Below, piece by piece: positions 9,056-17,451 of a stretch of 64,000 nucleotides of DNA (positions within the stretch are counted from its first letter, which is position 1; each line of letters opens with the position of its first letter). The DNA comes from Streptomyces dioscori (GTDB lineage: Bacteria > Actinomycetota > Actinomycetes > Streptomycetales > Streptomycetaceae). Made by a program: the position numbers and the translations under genes. The DNA is taken from the NCBI RefSeq assembly GCF_003024195.1, contig NZ_KZ679042.1, positions 248,001-312,000 on the forward strand. Direction: 5' to 3'. The notes beneath the pieces were generated by a model. It did not search any database. It had not been told where the DNA came from and was given only the letters and a program-made list of their open reading frames with translations.

Positions 9056-10470
9056 TCGGACTTCCTCGCCTTCTGCCAGGAGTCCTGGACCGCCTTGGTG
9101 AAGGCGGCGCTGCTCGTGCGGCCCGCCATGACCTCCTGGAGCTTGCCGCCCATGACGGAGAGCATGTCGGTGGCGCTCCAGTCGTAGTAGCCGACCTGGG
9201 TGCCCGCGGCGATGGTGCGCTTGAGCACGTCGAGGGTCTGGCTCTGCAGACTGTTCGCGCCCTTCACGCCGTCGGTGACGACGGGCAGGCGGCCGGTGTC
9301 GAGGATCTCCTGACCGGCCTCGGGGGTGTGGAGGGCCGCGAGGAAGGCGACGGCGGCGGGGGTGGCCTTGGAGGAGGCGGCGATGTGCCACGGCGAGGCG
9401 GTGGCTCCGGCGCCGCCTGTGGTGAGGGCGCCGAAGCCGAACTTCTCGGGGTCGAGCTTGGCGCCGTTCCAGGAGCCGCCGACGAAGAACGCGCCCGAGC
9501 CCTTGGCGAACCGGGCGATGGCGTCCTCGTTGCTGAGGCCGTCGTAGCCGGAGCCGAAGTAGCCCTTCTTCGCCCAGTCGGCCATGGTGTCGGCCGCCTT
9601 CTCGTTGCCGTCGGTGGCGAAGGTGGTGCCCGCCTTGCCGCCGATCCAGTCGCTGATGGAGGCGGGGCTCTGCTCGGTGACGGCGAGGTCGGAGAAGATG
9701 TGGGTGGCGGCGTACTGGTCGCTGTTGCCCAGCATGACGGGCTGCTTGCCCGCCGCCTTCACGACCGGCAGGTCCTTCTCCAGGTCGCTCAGGGACCGCG
9801 GCGGTTCCAGGTCCAGGGATTTCAGCAGGGCCTTGTTGTAGTAGATGCCCTGGACCTCGCTGATCGGGGACATCCCGTAGAGGTTCCCGTCGCCGAAGGC
9901 GGTGCCCGCGCTGTTCCAGCGGGCCGGTGCCAGGGTGCTCGCGCCGGTGCCGGTGAGCCAGCCGTAGGTGGCGGCCACGTCGTCGAGGGGGCGTACGAGC
10001 TTGGCCTTGACGAGGGCGCCGTCGACCGCGTACCCGATGTTGCCCTGGAACAGGTCGGGCGGGGTGCTGCCGGAGGCGGCGTTGACGACGGTGGCGATGA
10101 GGTCGTCGAAGCTCTTGTAGGTGATGTCGACGGTGACGTTCGGGTACTTCTTCTCGAAGGCCGGGACGACCGACTTCATCAGCGGCTTCTCCGCCTGGTC
10201 CGCCCACATCCGCAGGGTGACGTCACCGAGGGCGGCGACCTGCTCGGTGGTCACCGGCTCGGTGATGAAGGACTGCGTCCCGGCGGTGGCGGACTTGCCC
10301 GCGCCGGGCGCACTGCACCCGGCGCAGGCTAGGACCGCGGCCAGCGCGACGGCCCCGGCGGTACCCCAGGCACGACGGGGCGCGCCCGCTCTCCCGCCCG
10401 CTCTCCCGCCCGCTCTCTCACGGAGTACGCGACGGCGTACCTCACGACGTACGGATTTCATCCGGTGCAC
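9052..10470 (-). CDS. ABC transporter sugar-binding lipoprotein
   Basis: Extracellular solute-binding protein, family 1, 472 aa, tethered as a lipoprotein. The N-terminus is very basic, then VALAAVLACAGCSAP gives the signal peptide with a Cys-containing lipobox (VLAC or CAGC). The basic region contains GRAGGRAG, encoded by three 12-bp direct repeats near 10384-10420. The mature part has the periplasmic-binding-protein fold signature (VTLRMWAD, VVPAFEKKYPNVTVDITYKS). I used the GTG at 10470 because AGGAA lies just upstream; an ATG at 10461 is possible. It captures the substrate for the two permeases that follow. Confidence 0.88.
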   Translation of the reverse strand: MHRMKSVRREVRRRVLRERAGGRAGGRAGAPRRAWGTAGAVALAAVLACAGCSAPGAGKSATAGTQSFITEPVTTEQVAALGDVTLRMWADQAEKPLMKSVVPAFEKKYPNVTVDITYKSFDDLIATVVNAASGSTPPDLFQGNIGYAVDGALVKAKLVRPLDDVAATYGWLTGTGASTLAPARWNSAGTAFGDGNLYGMSPISEVQGIYYNKALLKSLDLEPPRSLSDLEKDLPVVKAAGKQPVMLGNSDQYAATHIFSDLAVTEQSPASISDWIGGKAGTTFATDGNEKAADTMADWAKKGYFGSGYDGLSNEDAIARFAKGSGAFFVGGSWNGAKLDPEKFGFGALTTGGAGATASPWHIAASSKATPAAVAFLAALHTPEAGQEILDTGRLPVVTDGVKGANSLQSQTLDVLKRTIAAGTQVGYYDWSATDMLSVMGGKLQEVMAGRTSSAAFTKAVQDSWQKARKSE

Positions 10471-10560
10471 CGTTCCTGTGTGGGCCTGTAGTGGTCTGTA
10501 ATTGCTTGTATTGGGTTCTATTGGTTTGTATGCGTCTTCTTCGGTCTGTACGGACCTGTG
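10471..10560 (+). repeat. Array of nine degenerate 10-bp direct repeats
   Basis: The stretch divides into nine consecutive decamers, most ending in CTGTA or TTGTA, for example tgggcctgta, gtggtctgta, attgcttgta, ttggtttgta, tcggtctgta. The consensus is about KKGGTYTGTA. It fills the whole gap between the binding-protein start and the HisD-like stop apart from about 10 bp. The 10-bp period places each TGTA on the same face of the helix. It contains much more A+T than its surroundings. No function is known to me. Confidence 0.75.
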
Positions 10561-10569
10561 CGGGAGGGG

Positions 10570-11889
10570 TCAGCCGGCGTAGGAGCGCAGGCGGAGGGTG
10601 GCCGTGGCCTGGTGGGCGGTCATGCCCTCGCTGGCGGAGATGACCTCCACCGCCTCGGCGAGCGACGGCGTGGCCGCACGGCTGATGCGCTGGTACGTGA
10701 GGGGCTTGAGGTAGCGGGAGACGGACAGACCGGCGCTGTGCTTGGCGCCGCCGGCGGTCGGCAGGGTGTGGTTCGTACCGGCCATGCCCTTGTCCGAGTA
10801 CGCGACCGTGCTCCAGTGGCCGAGGAACAGGGAGCCGTAGTTGCGCAGGGTGTCGTGGTACCAGTCGTCGTCGGCCGTGTGCACCTCCAGGTGCTCCGGG
10901 GCGAGTTCGTCCATGACCGCGACCGCGTCCTCCTTGTTGCTCACGAGGATCACGGAGCCGAAGTCGTGCCAGGCGGGTCCGCAGATGTCCTGGGTGGACA
11001 GGGTCGGCAGCTGGCGCTCGACGGCGGCGATCACGTCACGGCCGAGCCGCTCGGAGGTGGTGACCAGGGCGGCCGGTGAGTTGGGGCCGTGCTCGGCCTG
11101 GCCGAGCAGGTCCGCCGCGACGGCTTCCGCGTCGGCCGTCCCGTCGGCGATGACGGCCACCTCGGAGGGCCCCGCGAGAAGGTCGATGGCGACCGTGCCG
11201 AACAACTGCCGCTTGGCTTCGGCGACATAGGCGTTGCCGGCGCCGACGAGCATGTCGACGGGCGCCCGGCCCAGCAGCCCGAAGGCCATGGCCGCGAGTG
11301 CCTGGACCCCGCCGATGACGAAGAGGTGGTCGATGCCGGAGAGGTGGGCGGCGTAGGTGACGGCGTCGTTGGCGCGTCCGTCCGGCTGGGGCGGGGTGCA
11401 GCCGATCACCGTGGGTACGCCCGCGACCTTGGCCACGCCGACCGTCATGAAGGCGCTGGCGGTGAGCGGGAAGCGGCCCGCGGGAAGGTAGGCCCCGACG
11501 GCGGAGACCGGCACGTACCGCTGGCCGACCACCAGGCCGGGGGCGATCTCCTCCTCGAAGTCCGCCAGGTGGTCGCGCTGCAGGATGGCGAAGCGCTGGG
11601 TGCGCTCGGCGCCGAGCTCGATCGCCGCCCGCAGGTCCTTCGGCAGCCGGTCGCCGCTGCGCGCTGTCTCCTTCGCGTCCAGCTCGATCGCGCCGTCGGA
11701 CTGACCGTCGAGGGTGCGTGCGTAACGGCGGACGGCGTCGAGCCCATCGCGCTCGATGTCGGACAGCATGCGGCTGACCGTCTCGATCACCTCGGGGTCG
11801 CGCTGGGCGGGCGGAGCGTCGACCGCGGGAGCCTTCAGCAGGGTGTAGCGGTCGGAGAAGCCAGCGGTGAAGCGGGAGCTCAATTTCAT
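10570..11889 (-). CDS. Histidinol dehydrogenase-family oxidoreductase (HisD paralogue)
   Basis: Zn-dependent, NAD-linked alcohol dehydrogenase of the HisD family, 439 aa. All key residues of HisD can be located: Zn ligands Gln and His in LLGQAEHGPNS, the catalytic Glu-His pair in DELAPEHLEVHT, the Asp ligand in YSDKGMAGTNHTLPT and the last His in EGMTAHQAT. There are no other his genes nearby. It is the first gene of a sugar-transport operon and faces a LysR gene, so it is probably a catabolic paralogue that oxidises a hydroxyl group of the imported compound. Such paralogues are known, for example in sulfopropanediol oxidation. I chose the ATG at 11889; a TTG at 11925 is the alternative. Confidence 0.82.
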   Translation of the reverse strand: MKLSSRFTAGFSDRYTLLKAPAVDAPPAQRDPEVIETVSRMLSDIERDGLDAVRRYARTLDGQSDGAIELDAKETARSGDRLPKDLRAAIELGAERTQRFAILQRDHLADFEEEIAPGLVVGQRYVPVSAVGAYLPAGRFPLTASAFMTVGVAKVAGVPTVIGCTPPQPDGRANDAVTYAAHLSGIDHLFVIGGVQALAAMAFGLLGRAPVDMLVGAGNAYVAEAKRQLFGTVAIDLLAGPSEVAVIADGTADAEAVAADLLGQAEHGPNSPAALVTTSERLGRDVIAAVERQLPTLSTQDICGPAWHDFGSVILVSNKEDAVAVMDELAPEHLEVHTADDDWYHDTLRNYGSLFLGHWSTVAYSDKGMAGTNHTLPTAGGAKHSAGLSVSRYLKPLTYQRISRAATPSLAEAVEVISASEGMTAHQATATLRLRSYAG

Positions 11890-11946
11890 ACTGCTGAGCC
11901 TGAAGGACGGTTTGCCCCGGGACAACCTCGAATTGTCCTCGCCACC

Positions 11947-11965
11947 CCATAGGGCGCCCCTATGG
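11947..11965. promoter_or_regulatory. Probable LysR operator (T-N11-A palindrome)
   Basis: CCATAGGG-CGC-CCCTATGG is a perfect 8-bp inverted repeat with a 3-bp spacer. It contains the LysR-type core ATAGGG-N3-CCCTAT, which fits T-N11-A. It lies between the divergent HisD-like gene and the LysR gene, 13 bp before the LysR ATG. The placement suits autorepression and control of the transport operon. Confidence 0.72.
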
Positions 11966-11978
11966 CAGAGTGGTCGGC

Positions 11979-12896
11979 ATGCCTCCTTCGTCCACTCCGG
12001 CGATCACGCTCAACCAGCTGCGCGCCTTCCTGGCCGCCACCCGGCTGGGCACGTTCTCCGCCGCCGCGGCGGAGCTGCGCACGACCCAGCCCTCGGTCTC
12101 GGAGCTGATCAAACGCATGGAGGAGCACTACCGGGTGCCGCTGTTCACCCGAGGGGCGCGCCGGCTCGTCCTGACCGCGGCGGGCGAGGAACTGCTCCCC
12201 TACGCCGAGCAGGCGGCGGAGGCGGCCGAGGGCGCCGACCGGGCACTGCGCTCCCTCACCTCGCTCGACGGCGGGGTGGCCACCTTCGGCCTGCTGCGCA
12301 ACGCCGACTACTACCTGCTGTCCGACCTGCTCGAAACGTTCCACGCCCGGCATCCCCGGGTACGGCTGCGGATCGTGGGCCTGAACTCGGTGGAGGTCGC
12401 CGAGGCCGTCACCGCCGGGGATCTGGAGGCCGGTCTGGTCGTCCTCCCCATCGACGCCGAGGGCCTCGACATCACGCCCCTCATGCGCGACGAGGTCGTC
12501 TACGCCTCGGCGGACCCGGAGCGCACCGCCCGGCCCGTGACCATGACGGACCTCGCCGAGGCGCCGCTGATCCTGTACGACGCCCACTACGGCTGGCGGG
12601 ACCCCACGCGGCGCCAGCTGGCCGAACGTGCTCAGGTGGAGGGCATCACGCTGTCGCCGGTGGTCGAGGTCGAGCAGGTCGACTCCGCGCTGCACCTGGT
12701 CGCCCGGGGCGCGGGCGACACCATCGTGTCCCGGGCGGTCGCGGGCAGCCGTACATTCCCGGAGAACCTGCACACCGTCGGTTTCGCCGACCCGCTGTAC
12801 GACACCATCGCCGTCGTCCGGCGCCAGGGTGCCGTCCTGTCACCCGCGACCCGGGAGCTGGCCCGGCTGGCCCGCCGGATGCTGCTCGAACACTGA
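11979..12896 (+). CDS. LysR-family transcriptional regulator
   Basis: LysR regulator of 305 aa. The winged helix-turn-helix occupies residues 10-65 (LRAFLAATRLGTFSAAAAELRTTQPSVSELIKRMEE) and a LysR substrate-binding domain follows. It is divergent from the HisD-like/ABC/nitrilase/GH13 operon and very probably controls it through the palindrome just upstream. The effector is unknown; for LysR proteins it is commonly the substrate or an intermediate of the controlled pathway. A GTG at 11970 in the same frame is an alternative start; neither has a clear ribosome site. Confidence 0.9.
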   Translation: MPPSSTPAITLNQLRAFLAATRLGTFSAAAAELRTTQPSVSELIKRMEEHYRVPLFTRGARRLVLTAAGEELLPYAEQAAEAAEGADRALRSLTSLDGGVATFGLLRNADYYLLSDLLETFHARHPRVRLRIVGLNSVEVAEAVTAGDLEAGLVVLPIDAEGLDITPLMRDEVVYASADPERTARPVTMTDLAEAPLILYDAHYGWRDPTRRQLAERAQVEGITLSPVVEVEQVDSALHLVARGAGDTIVSRAVAGSRTFPENLHTVGFADPLYDTIAVVRRQGAVLSPATRELARLARRMLLEH

Positions 12897-13370
12897 CCTG
12901 GACATCAGCCTGGACCCCGACTTCGACATCGGCCCGGAGATCGGCCCGAACACGGACCGGGCCCCTGGGGCAGAAGGTGTCCCGTACCGGCCTGTGCGTC
13001 GGTGCGCTGTCCGCTGCCCCGGTCCGCCCGCCGTGCGCCGCCGCGCCGGGCACCCGCGCCCCTCTACGGTGTGAGCAGTGGCAGGTACCCGTGCTGACGG
13101 CCCGCAGGGTCACCGCGCCGCTCGGCTCCCGGACCCCGGGCCGCTCAAAGGAACAGGCAGAACGGCCGCGAGACGGCCGGGGCCCTCAGATCCTCGCAGC
13201 GGACACCGGGGCCCCGGCACATCGTCCTCCCTCGTCCCGGAGCGATTCCCGCTCGCTCCGGCAGGGGAGGACAACCGGCGCGGGGACACCTACGGATGGG
13301 GAGCCGCTGTGCCCCCGCGTCGGCACGGCACACCAGCGGGCTTCGGCCTCGCGCTGCCGCCGCCACGGTT
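12897..13370. other. Gene-free stretch between LysR and DUF5133 genes
   Basis: No convincing gene, RNA or terminator seen. The first 60 bp hold a degenerate GACATCRGCC/GACTTCG repetition that looks like eroded coding sequence continuing from the LysR gene end. Open frames here have no family resemblance and no ribosome site. Confidence 0.5.
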
Positions 13371-13616
13371 CTACGCCGCCAGCGTCTCGTCCTCCTGCGC
13401 GACGCCCTCCCGGGTCGCGCGGTACTGCTCGATCAGCAGGTCGGCCGTACGCAGCGCCTCCTCGGCGGTGCGCGAGGCGGTCATGACGCACAGCGTGTAG
13501 GTGACGTCCTCCAGAGCACGGCTGGTGCGGCCGGTGGGGCGCACGTCGTGCTCGATCCGCACCTCGGCGAACTGGGCCAGGACCGTACGCAGTTCCTTCT
13601 CCGCCGGCACCATCAT
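13371..13616 (-). CDS. DUF5133-like small protein
   Basis: Protein of 81 aa. The sequence around residues 38-60 (ALEDVTYTLCVMTASRTAEEAL) resembles the conserved core of DUF5133 proteins, which are small, Streptomyces-restricted and of unknown function. I chose the ATG at 13616 because GAGAGGA stands 7 bases before it; an upstream GTG at 13637 has no such site. It stands alone, with the GH1 gene about 210 bp away in the same direction. The protein is acidic at its C-terminus and predicted cytoplasmic. Confidence 0.65.
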   Translation of the reverse strand: MMVPAEKELRTVLAQFAEVRIEHDVRPTGRTSRALEDVTYTLCVMTASRTAEEALRTADLLIEQYRATREGVAQEDETLAA

Positions 13617-13828
13617 GGTGATTCCTCTCCCACACACAGCACAGCTCGCATGTGGGCAGACGCCACCGCGAGAATCCGGACTCCATCAGTGGCGTCGTTG
13701 TCACTGGGCGACACCGAGCGGTGTCGTGTACACCCCTGGTGCCCCGTCGCGGTGGGTCCATACCTGCTCATCTCCCACTTCCACCGCACGGGTCCGCGGG
13801 CGCGGCTCCCGTACGGTGGCGAGCCGTC

Positions 13829-15283
13829 TCAGTGCTCGCCCCCTCCGTCCGGCAGGATGCCCGTGCGGGTCACATCGGCGTACCACCGCGCGCTGGCCTT
13901 CGGGATGCGCCGGCCGGTCGGATAGTCGACGTAGACGGCACCGAAGCGCTTGCTGTAGCCGTAGCCCCACTCGAAGTTGTCCAGCAGGGACCACAGGAAG
14001 TAGCCCCGCACGTCGACGCCGTCCTTGATCGCCCGGTGCACCGCGGCCAGATGGCCGCGCAGGTAGGCGATGCGCTCGGGGTCGACCACCTCGCCCTCCG
14101 GGTTCACGTAGTCGTCGAACGCCGCCCCGTTCTCGGTGATCATCAGGGGCATGGCGGGGAAGTCCGCCTTCAGCCGCAGCAGCAGGTCGTACAGGCCGCT
14201 GGGGTCGACCGCCCAGCCCATCGCGGTGGTGCTGCCCTCCGGACGGTGGAAGGCGACCTCGGCCCCCGGCCAAGGGCTGTGCTCACTCTGCCCGTGTCCG
14301 TCGGAGCCGTGGCTGGCCTCACCCGTGGCGGCGGAGACGACGGTGGGCGTGTAGTAGTTGACGCCCAGGAAGTCCAGCGGCTGGTGGATCGCGGCGAGGT
14401 CGCCGTCCTGCACGAAGGACCAGTCGGTGAGGCTCGCCGTGTCCTGGAGGAGGTCCTGCGGGTAACGGCCCTCCAGCTGCGGGCCGGTGAAGACACGGTT
14501 GGCCAGCGCGTCGATCCGGCGGGCCGCGTCCACGTCCTCGGCGGCCTCGGTCAGCGCCCGGACGTGGTGGATGTTGAGCGTGATGGAGGCCCGCGCGTAG
14601 GACGGCAGTTCGGCGCGCAGTGCCTGTACGGCCTTGCCGTGGGCGAGGTTGAGGTGGTGCGCCGCGCGCAGGGCGGCCACCGGGTCGGTGCGGCCGGGGG
14701 CGTGCACACCGGAGCCGTAGCCGAGGAAGGCGCTGCACCAGGGCTCGTTGAGGGTGGTCCAGGTCTTCACCCGGTCTCCCAGCGCACGGGCCGCGAGCGT
14801 CGCGTAGTCGGCGAACCGGTCGGCGGTGACGCGCTCGGGCCAGCCGCCCGCGTCCTCCAGCTCCTGCGGCAGGTCCCAGTGGTAGAGGGTGACGACCGGT
14901 TCGATGCCCTTCTCCAGCAGGGCGTCGGTCAGGGCGCGGTAGAAGTCGAGTCCCTTCTGGACGGCCGGGCCGCGGCCGGTCGGCTGCACCCGCGACCACG
15001 ACAGGGAGAACCGGTAGGCGCTCACGCCGAGGTCGGCCATGATCTCGACGTCCTCGCGCCAGCGGTGGTAGTGGTCGGTGGCCACGTCACCGGTGTCGCC
15101 GTTGCGCACCCTGCCGGGTGTGTGCGAGTAGGTGTCCCAGATCGAGGGGGTGCGGCCGTCCACGGTGGCGGCGCCCTCGATCTGGTAGGCGGCGGTCGCC
15201 GTGCCCCAGGTGAAGTTCTGCGGGAACCGGACGGCGGTGGAGTGTTCCGGGGTGGGCGCGACACGTCGGGTAACGGTGGTCAC
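13829..15283 (-). CDS. bglC: GH1 beta-glucosidase (BglC-like)
   Basis: Cytoplasmic family 1 glycoside hydrolase of 484 aa, expected to cleave imported cellobiose and cello-oligosaccharides to glucose. The start region [19 protein letters not shown] is the GH1 N-terminal signature. The acid/base Glu is in TLNEPWC and the nucleophile Glu in MITENGAAF. The C-terminal [20 protein letters not shown] matches the aglycone-site signature. A GTG start with GGAAGGA 5 bases upstream fits. It follows the cebEFG-like genes exactly as bglC does in the cebR-cebEFG-bglC locus of other Streptomyces. The symbol rests on that synteny. Confidence 0.88.
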   Translation of the reverse strand: MTTVTRRVAPTPEHSTAVRFPQNFTWGTATAAYQIEGAATVDGRTPSIWDTYSHTPGRVRNGDTGDVATDHYHRWREDVEIMADLGVSAYRFSLSWSRVQPTGRGPAVQKGLDFYRALTDALLEKGIEPVVTLYHWDLPQELEDAGGWPERVTADRFADYATLAARALGDRVKTWTTLNEPWCSAFLGYGSGVHAPGRTDPVAALRAAHHLNLAHGKAVQALRAELPSYARASITLNIHHVRALTEAAEDVDAARRIDALANRVFTGPQLEGRYPQDLLQDTASLTDWSFVQDGDLAAIHQPLDFLGVNYYTPTVVSAATGEASHGSDGHGQSEHSPWPGAEVAFHRPEGSTTAMGWAVDPSGLYDLLLRLKADFPAMPLMITENGAAFDDYVNPEGEVVDPERIAYLRGHLAAVHRAIKDGVDVRGYFLWSLLDNFEWGYGYSKRFGAVYVDYPTGRRIPKASARWYADVTRTGILPDGGGEH

Positions 15284-15373
15284 GTGAGTCCTTCCAGAGT
15301 GCTGCGGGACGGGAGGGGCGAAGCGGGGGCGCGGGCGCCGGAGGACCCCGGCACCAGGGGAACTGCGGGTCGG

Positions 15374-16318
15374 TCATCCCTTGACCGCGCCCTGCATGAT
15401 GCCGCCGACGATCTGACGGCCGAAGACGATGAACATGGCGAGCAGGGGCAGCGTGCCGAGGAGGGCGCCCGCCATGATCAGCGACTGGTCGCGCACGTAT
15501 CCCGCGCTGAGCTGGGTGAGGGCGACGGGCACCGTCGGATTCGACATGTCGAGCACGATGAAGGGCCAGAAGAAGTCGTTCCAGGCGTGCACGAACGTGA
15601 TCATGAACAGGACGGCCATGGGAGCCCGGGCGATCGGCAGCACGATGCTCCAGAAGATGCGCAGGGAGTGCGCGCCGTCCACCCGGCCGGCCTCGACTAG
15701 TTCGTCGGGCAGCGCCTCGCTGAGGTACTGCCGCATGAAGAACACGCCGACGGCGCTGACGAGCGTGGGGAAGATGACCGCGGGCAGCTGCTGGCCCCAG
15801 CCCAGCTCGGTCATCATCATGAACAGCGGGACGACACCGAGTTGGGGCGGCACCATCATCGTGCCGATCACGAGCATCAGCAGGATGTTGCGGCCCTTGA
15901 AGCGGAGTTTGGCGAAGGCGAACCCGGCGAGGGTGGCGAACAGCACCGTGGACAGGGCGATCACACCGGCCACGATCAGGCTGTTGAGCATGGCCTTGCC
16001 CAGCGCGGCGTCCTGCCAGGCCTTGCCCAGGTTCTCCAGCAGGTGGGGGCCCGGCAGGAACGGCGGGGGCGTCTGGGTGACCCGTGTGTTGTCGGTCGAG
16101 GCCGCCACCATCGTCCAGTAGAGCGGGAAGAGGGAGAAGAGCGCCGCGATCCCCAGCAGGATGTAGGCGACGGGGCCCGCGTGGTGCTGGCGTCCGGCAC
16201 CCGGGTGCCGGAACAGCTGCCGGTTCCGGCCGCCGGGCGGGGCGTTCTTCCGTGTCTTCTTCTGTACGGTCCCGGGGCGCGCGTCCGCCGTCTCGACCGG
16301 GATGCTGTCTGTGGTCAT
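15374..16318 (-). CDS. cebG: ABC cello-oligosaccharide permease (CebG-like)
   Basis: MalG-type permease of 314 aa with a basic cytoplasmic N-terminus, six hydrophobic segments and the EAA loop (PDELVEAGRVDGAHSLRIFWSIVLP). It starts 13 bp after the CebF-like stop, so the two are cotranscribed. In known Streptomyces, CebG with CebF imports cellobiose and cellotriose, energised by the shared ATPase MsiK. No ATPase gene is in this operon. The symbol is by position and family; this could also be a paralogous beta-glucoside system. Confidence 0.82.
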   Translation of the reverse strand: MTTDSIPVETADARPGTVQKKTRKNAPPGGRNRQLFRHPGAGRQHHAGPVAYILLGIAALFSLFPLYWTMVAASTDNTRVTQTPPPFLPGPHLLENLGKAWQDAALGKAMLNSLIVAGVIALSTVLFATLAGFAFAKLRFKGRNILLMLVIGTMMVPPQLGVVPLFMMMTELGWGQQLPAVIFPTLVSAVGVFFMRQYLSEALPDELVEAGRVDGAHSLRIFWSIVLPIARAPMAVLFMITFVHAWNDFFWPFIVLDMSNPTVPVALTQLSAGYVRDQSLIMAGALLGTLPLLAMFIVFGRQIVGGIMQGAVKG

Positions 16319-16331
16319 GGGGATCTCCCGG

Positions 16332-17321
16332 TCAGGCCCTGCGCGCCAGGACGCGCTTGACGAGTCGTTGGACGACGAAGAGGACGATGAGCAGCAGGAA
16401 CATCGCCCAGGCGACCGTGGCGGCCCGGCCCATCTGGTAGTTCTTCCAGCCCTCCTCGTACAGGAGCAGACCCAGCGTCTGGTACTGGTTGTCCGCTCCC
16501 CCGGTGATGCCGTTCGGGCCCTGGCCGAAGATCAGGGGCTCACCGAAGAGCTGGGTGGCGCCGATGGTGGACAGCACGATGGTGAACACGATGGTGGAGC
16601 GGATCCCGGGGACGGTGACCTTGAGGAACTGCTGCCAGCGCGAGGCGCCGTCGATGGCCGCGGCCTCGTAGCGGTCACGCGGGATCGCCTGCATCGCCGC
16701 GAGGTAGAGCAGGGCGTTGTAGCCGGTCCAGCGCCAGATGACGATCGTCGAGATGGCCGTCTGCGCGGCCCACTTGTTGTTCTCGAAGTCGATGTTGTCG
16801 ATGCCGACCAGGCTCAGCATCCAGTTGATCATGCCGAAGTCGCGTTCGAAGAGCATCGTGAACACGAGGGCCGCGGCGCCCACCGAGGTGGCGTACGGGG
16901 TGAGGGCGGCGACGCGGAAGAACGTCGAGCCCCGCAACTGGTAGTTGAGCAGGTGCGCGAGACCGAGCGCCATCAGCAGCTGCGGCACGGTCGACAGGAC
17001 ACCGATGGTGAACGTGTTGAGCAGCGCGTTCCAGAAGCGGTCGTCTTCCCACAGGGCCGTGTAGTTGTCGAAGCCGACCCATTCCATGACGTTCAGGGTC
17101 GACAGTTCGACGCGGTGCAGCGAGATCCACGAGGTGTAGACGAGCGGGTAGAAGCTGAAGGCCGCGAAGACGATGAAGAACGGGGCGACGAAGGCGTACG
17201 GGGCGCCGCGCACGTCGAGGCGGTGGAGCAGCGTGCTGCGGCGTTCGGCGCCGGCACCGGTCCCGTCCGGCGCGGCGGTGCCGGGCGCACCGTCTGGGGG
17301 TGTCGAGGTGGAGATGGCCAC
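16332..17321 (-). CDS. cebF: ABC cello-oligosaccharide permease (CebF-like)
   Basis: MalF-type permease of 329 aa. I placed the start at the GTG at 17321, where AGGAAGGA lies about 9 bases upstream; the open frame extends further but without a site. First membrane segment FVAPFFIVFAAFSFYPLVYT; EAA loop RYEAAAIDGASRWQQFLKVTVP. It partners the CebG-like permease. The 130-bp gap to the binding-protein gene is very GC-rich and could hold a stem that lowers permease expression relative to the binding protein, as in many ABC operons. Confidence 0.82.
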   Translation of the reverse strand: MAISTSTPPDGAPGTAAPDGTGAGAERRSTLLHRLDVRGAPYAFVAPFFIVFAAFSFYPLVYTSWISLHRVELSTLNVMEWVGFDNYTALWEDDRFWNALLNTFTIGVLSTVPQLLMALGLAHLLNYQLRGSTFFRVAALTPYATSVGAAALVFTMLFERDFGMINWMLSLVGIDNIDFENNKWAAQTAISTIVIWRWTGYNALLYLAAMQAIPRDRYEAAAIDGASRWQQFLKVTVPGIRSTIVFTIVLSTIGATQLFGEPLIFGQGPNGITGGADNQYQTLGLLLYEEGWKNYQMGRAATVAWAMFLLLIVLFVVQRLVKRVLARRA

Positions 17322-17451
17322 CGGAAGGCGTCCTTCCTGGAGGGTGAGCTGGGGGGGGCGGGCAGGGGCCCGGCGGCCCACACGGGCTGTGCCGTGGGAC
17401 GCCGGGCGGCTGCGGAAGCGGGCAGTGGAGCGGTCAGCGGCGGCCCTGAGG

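Noticed and set aside
8048..10207. 719-aa frame extending the permease upstream through the binding-protein gene.
   Set aside because: The extension is an out-of-frame reading of the binding-protein gene; the permease proper starts at the GTG overlapping the binding-protein stop.
10471..10560. Decamer array considered as a CRISPR-like array.
   Set aside because: Units are contiguous 10-mers without spacers, and no cas genes are present.
10570..11889. Assignment as the histidine-biosynthesis hisD gene.
   Set aside because: Active-site residues fit the HisD family, but there are no his genes around and the gene heads a sugar-transport operon; a catabolic paralogue is more likely.
13078..13500. 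Plus-strand open frame of 140 aa between the LysR and DUF5133 genes.
   Set aside because: Low-complexity composition, no family resemblance, and it overlaps the better supported DUF5133 gene on the other strand.
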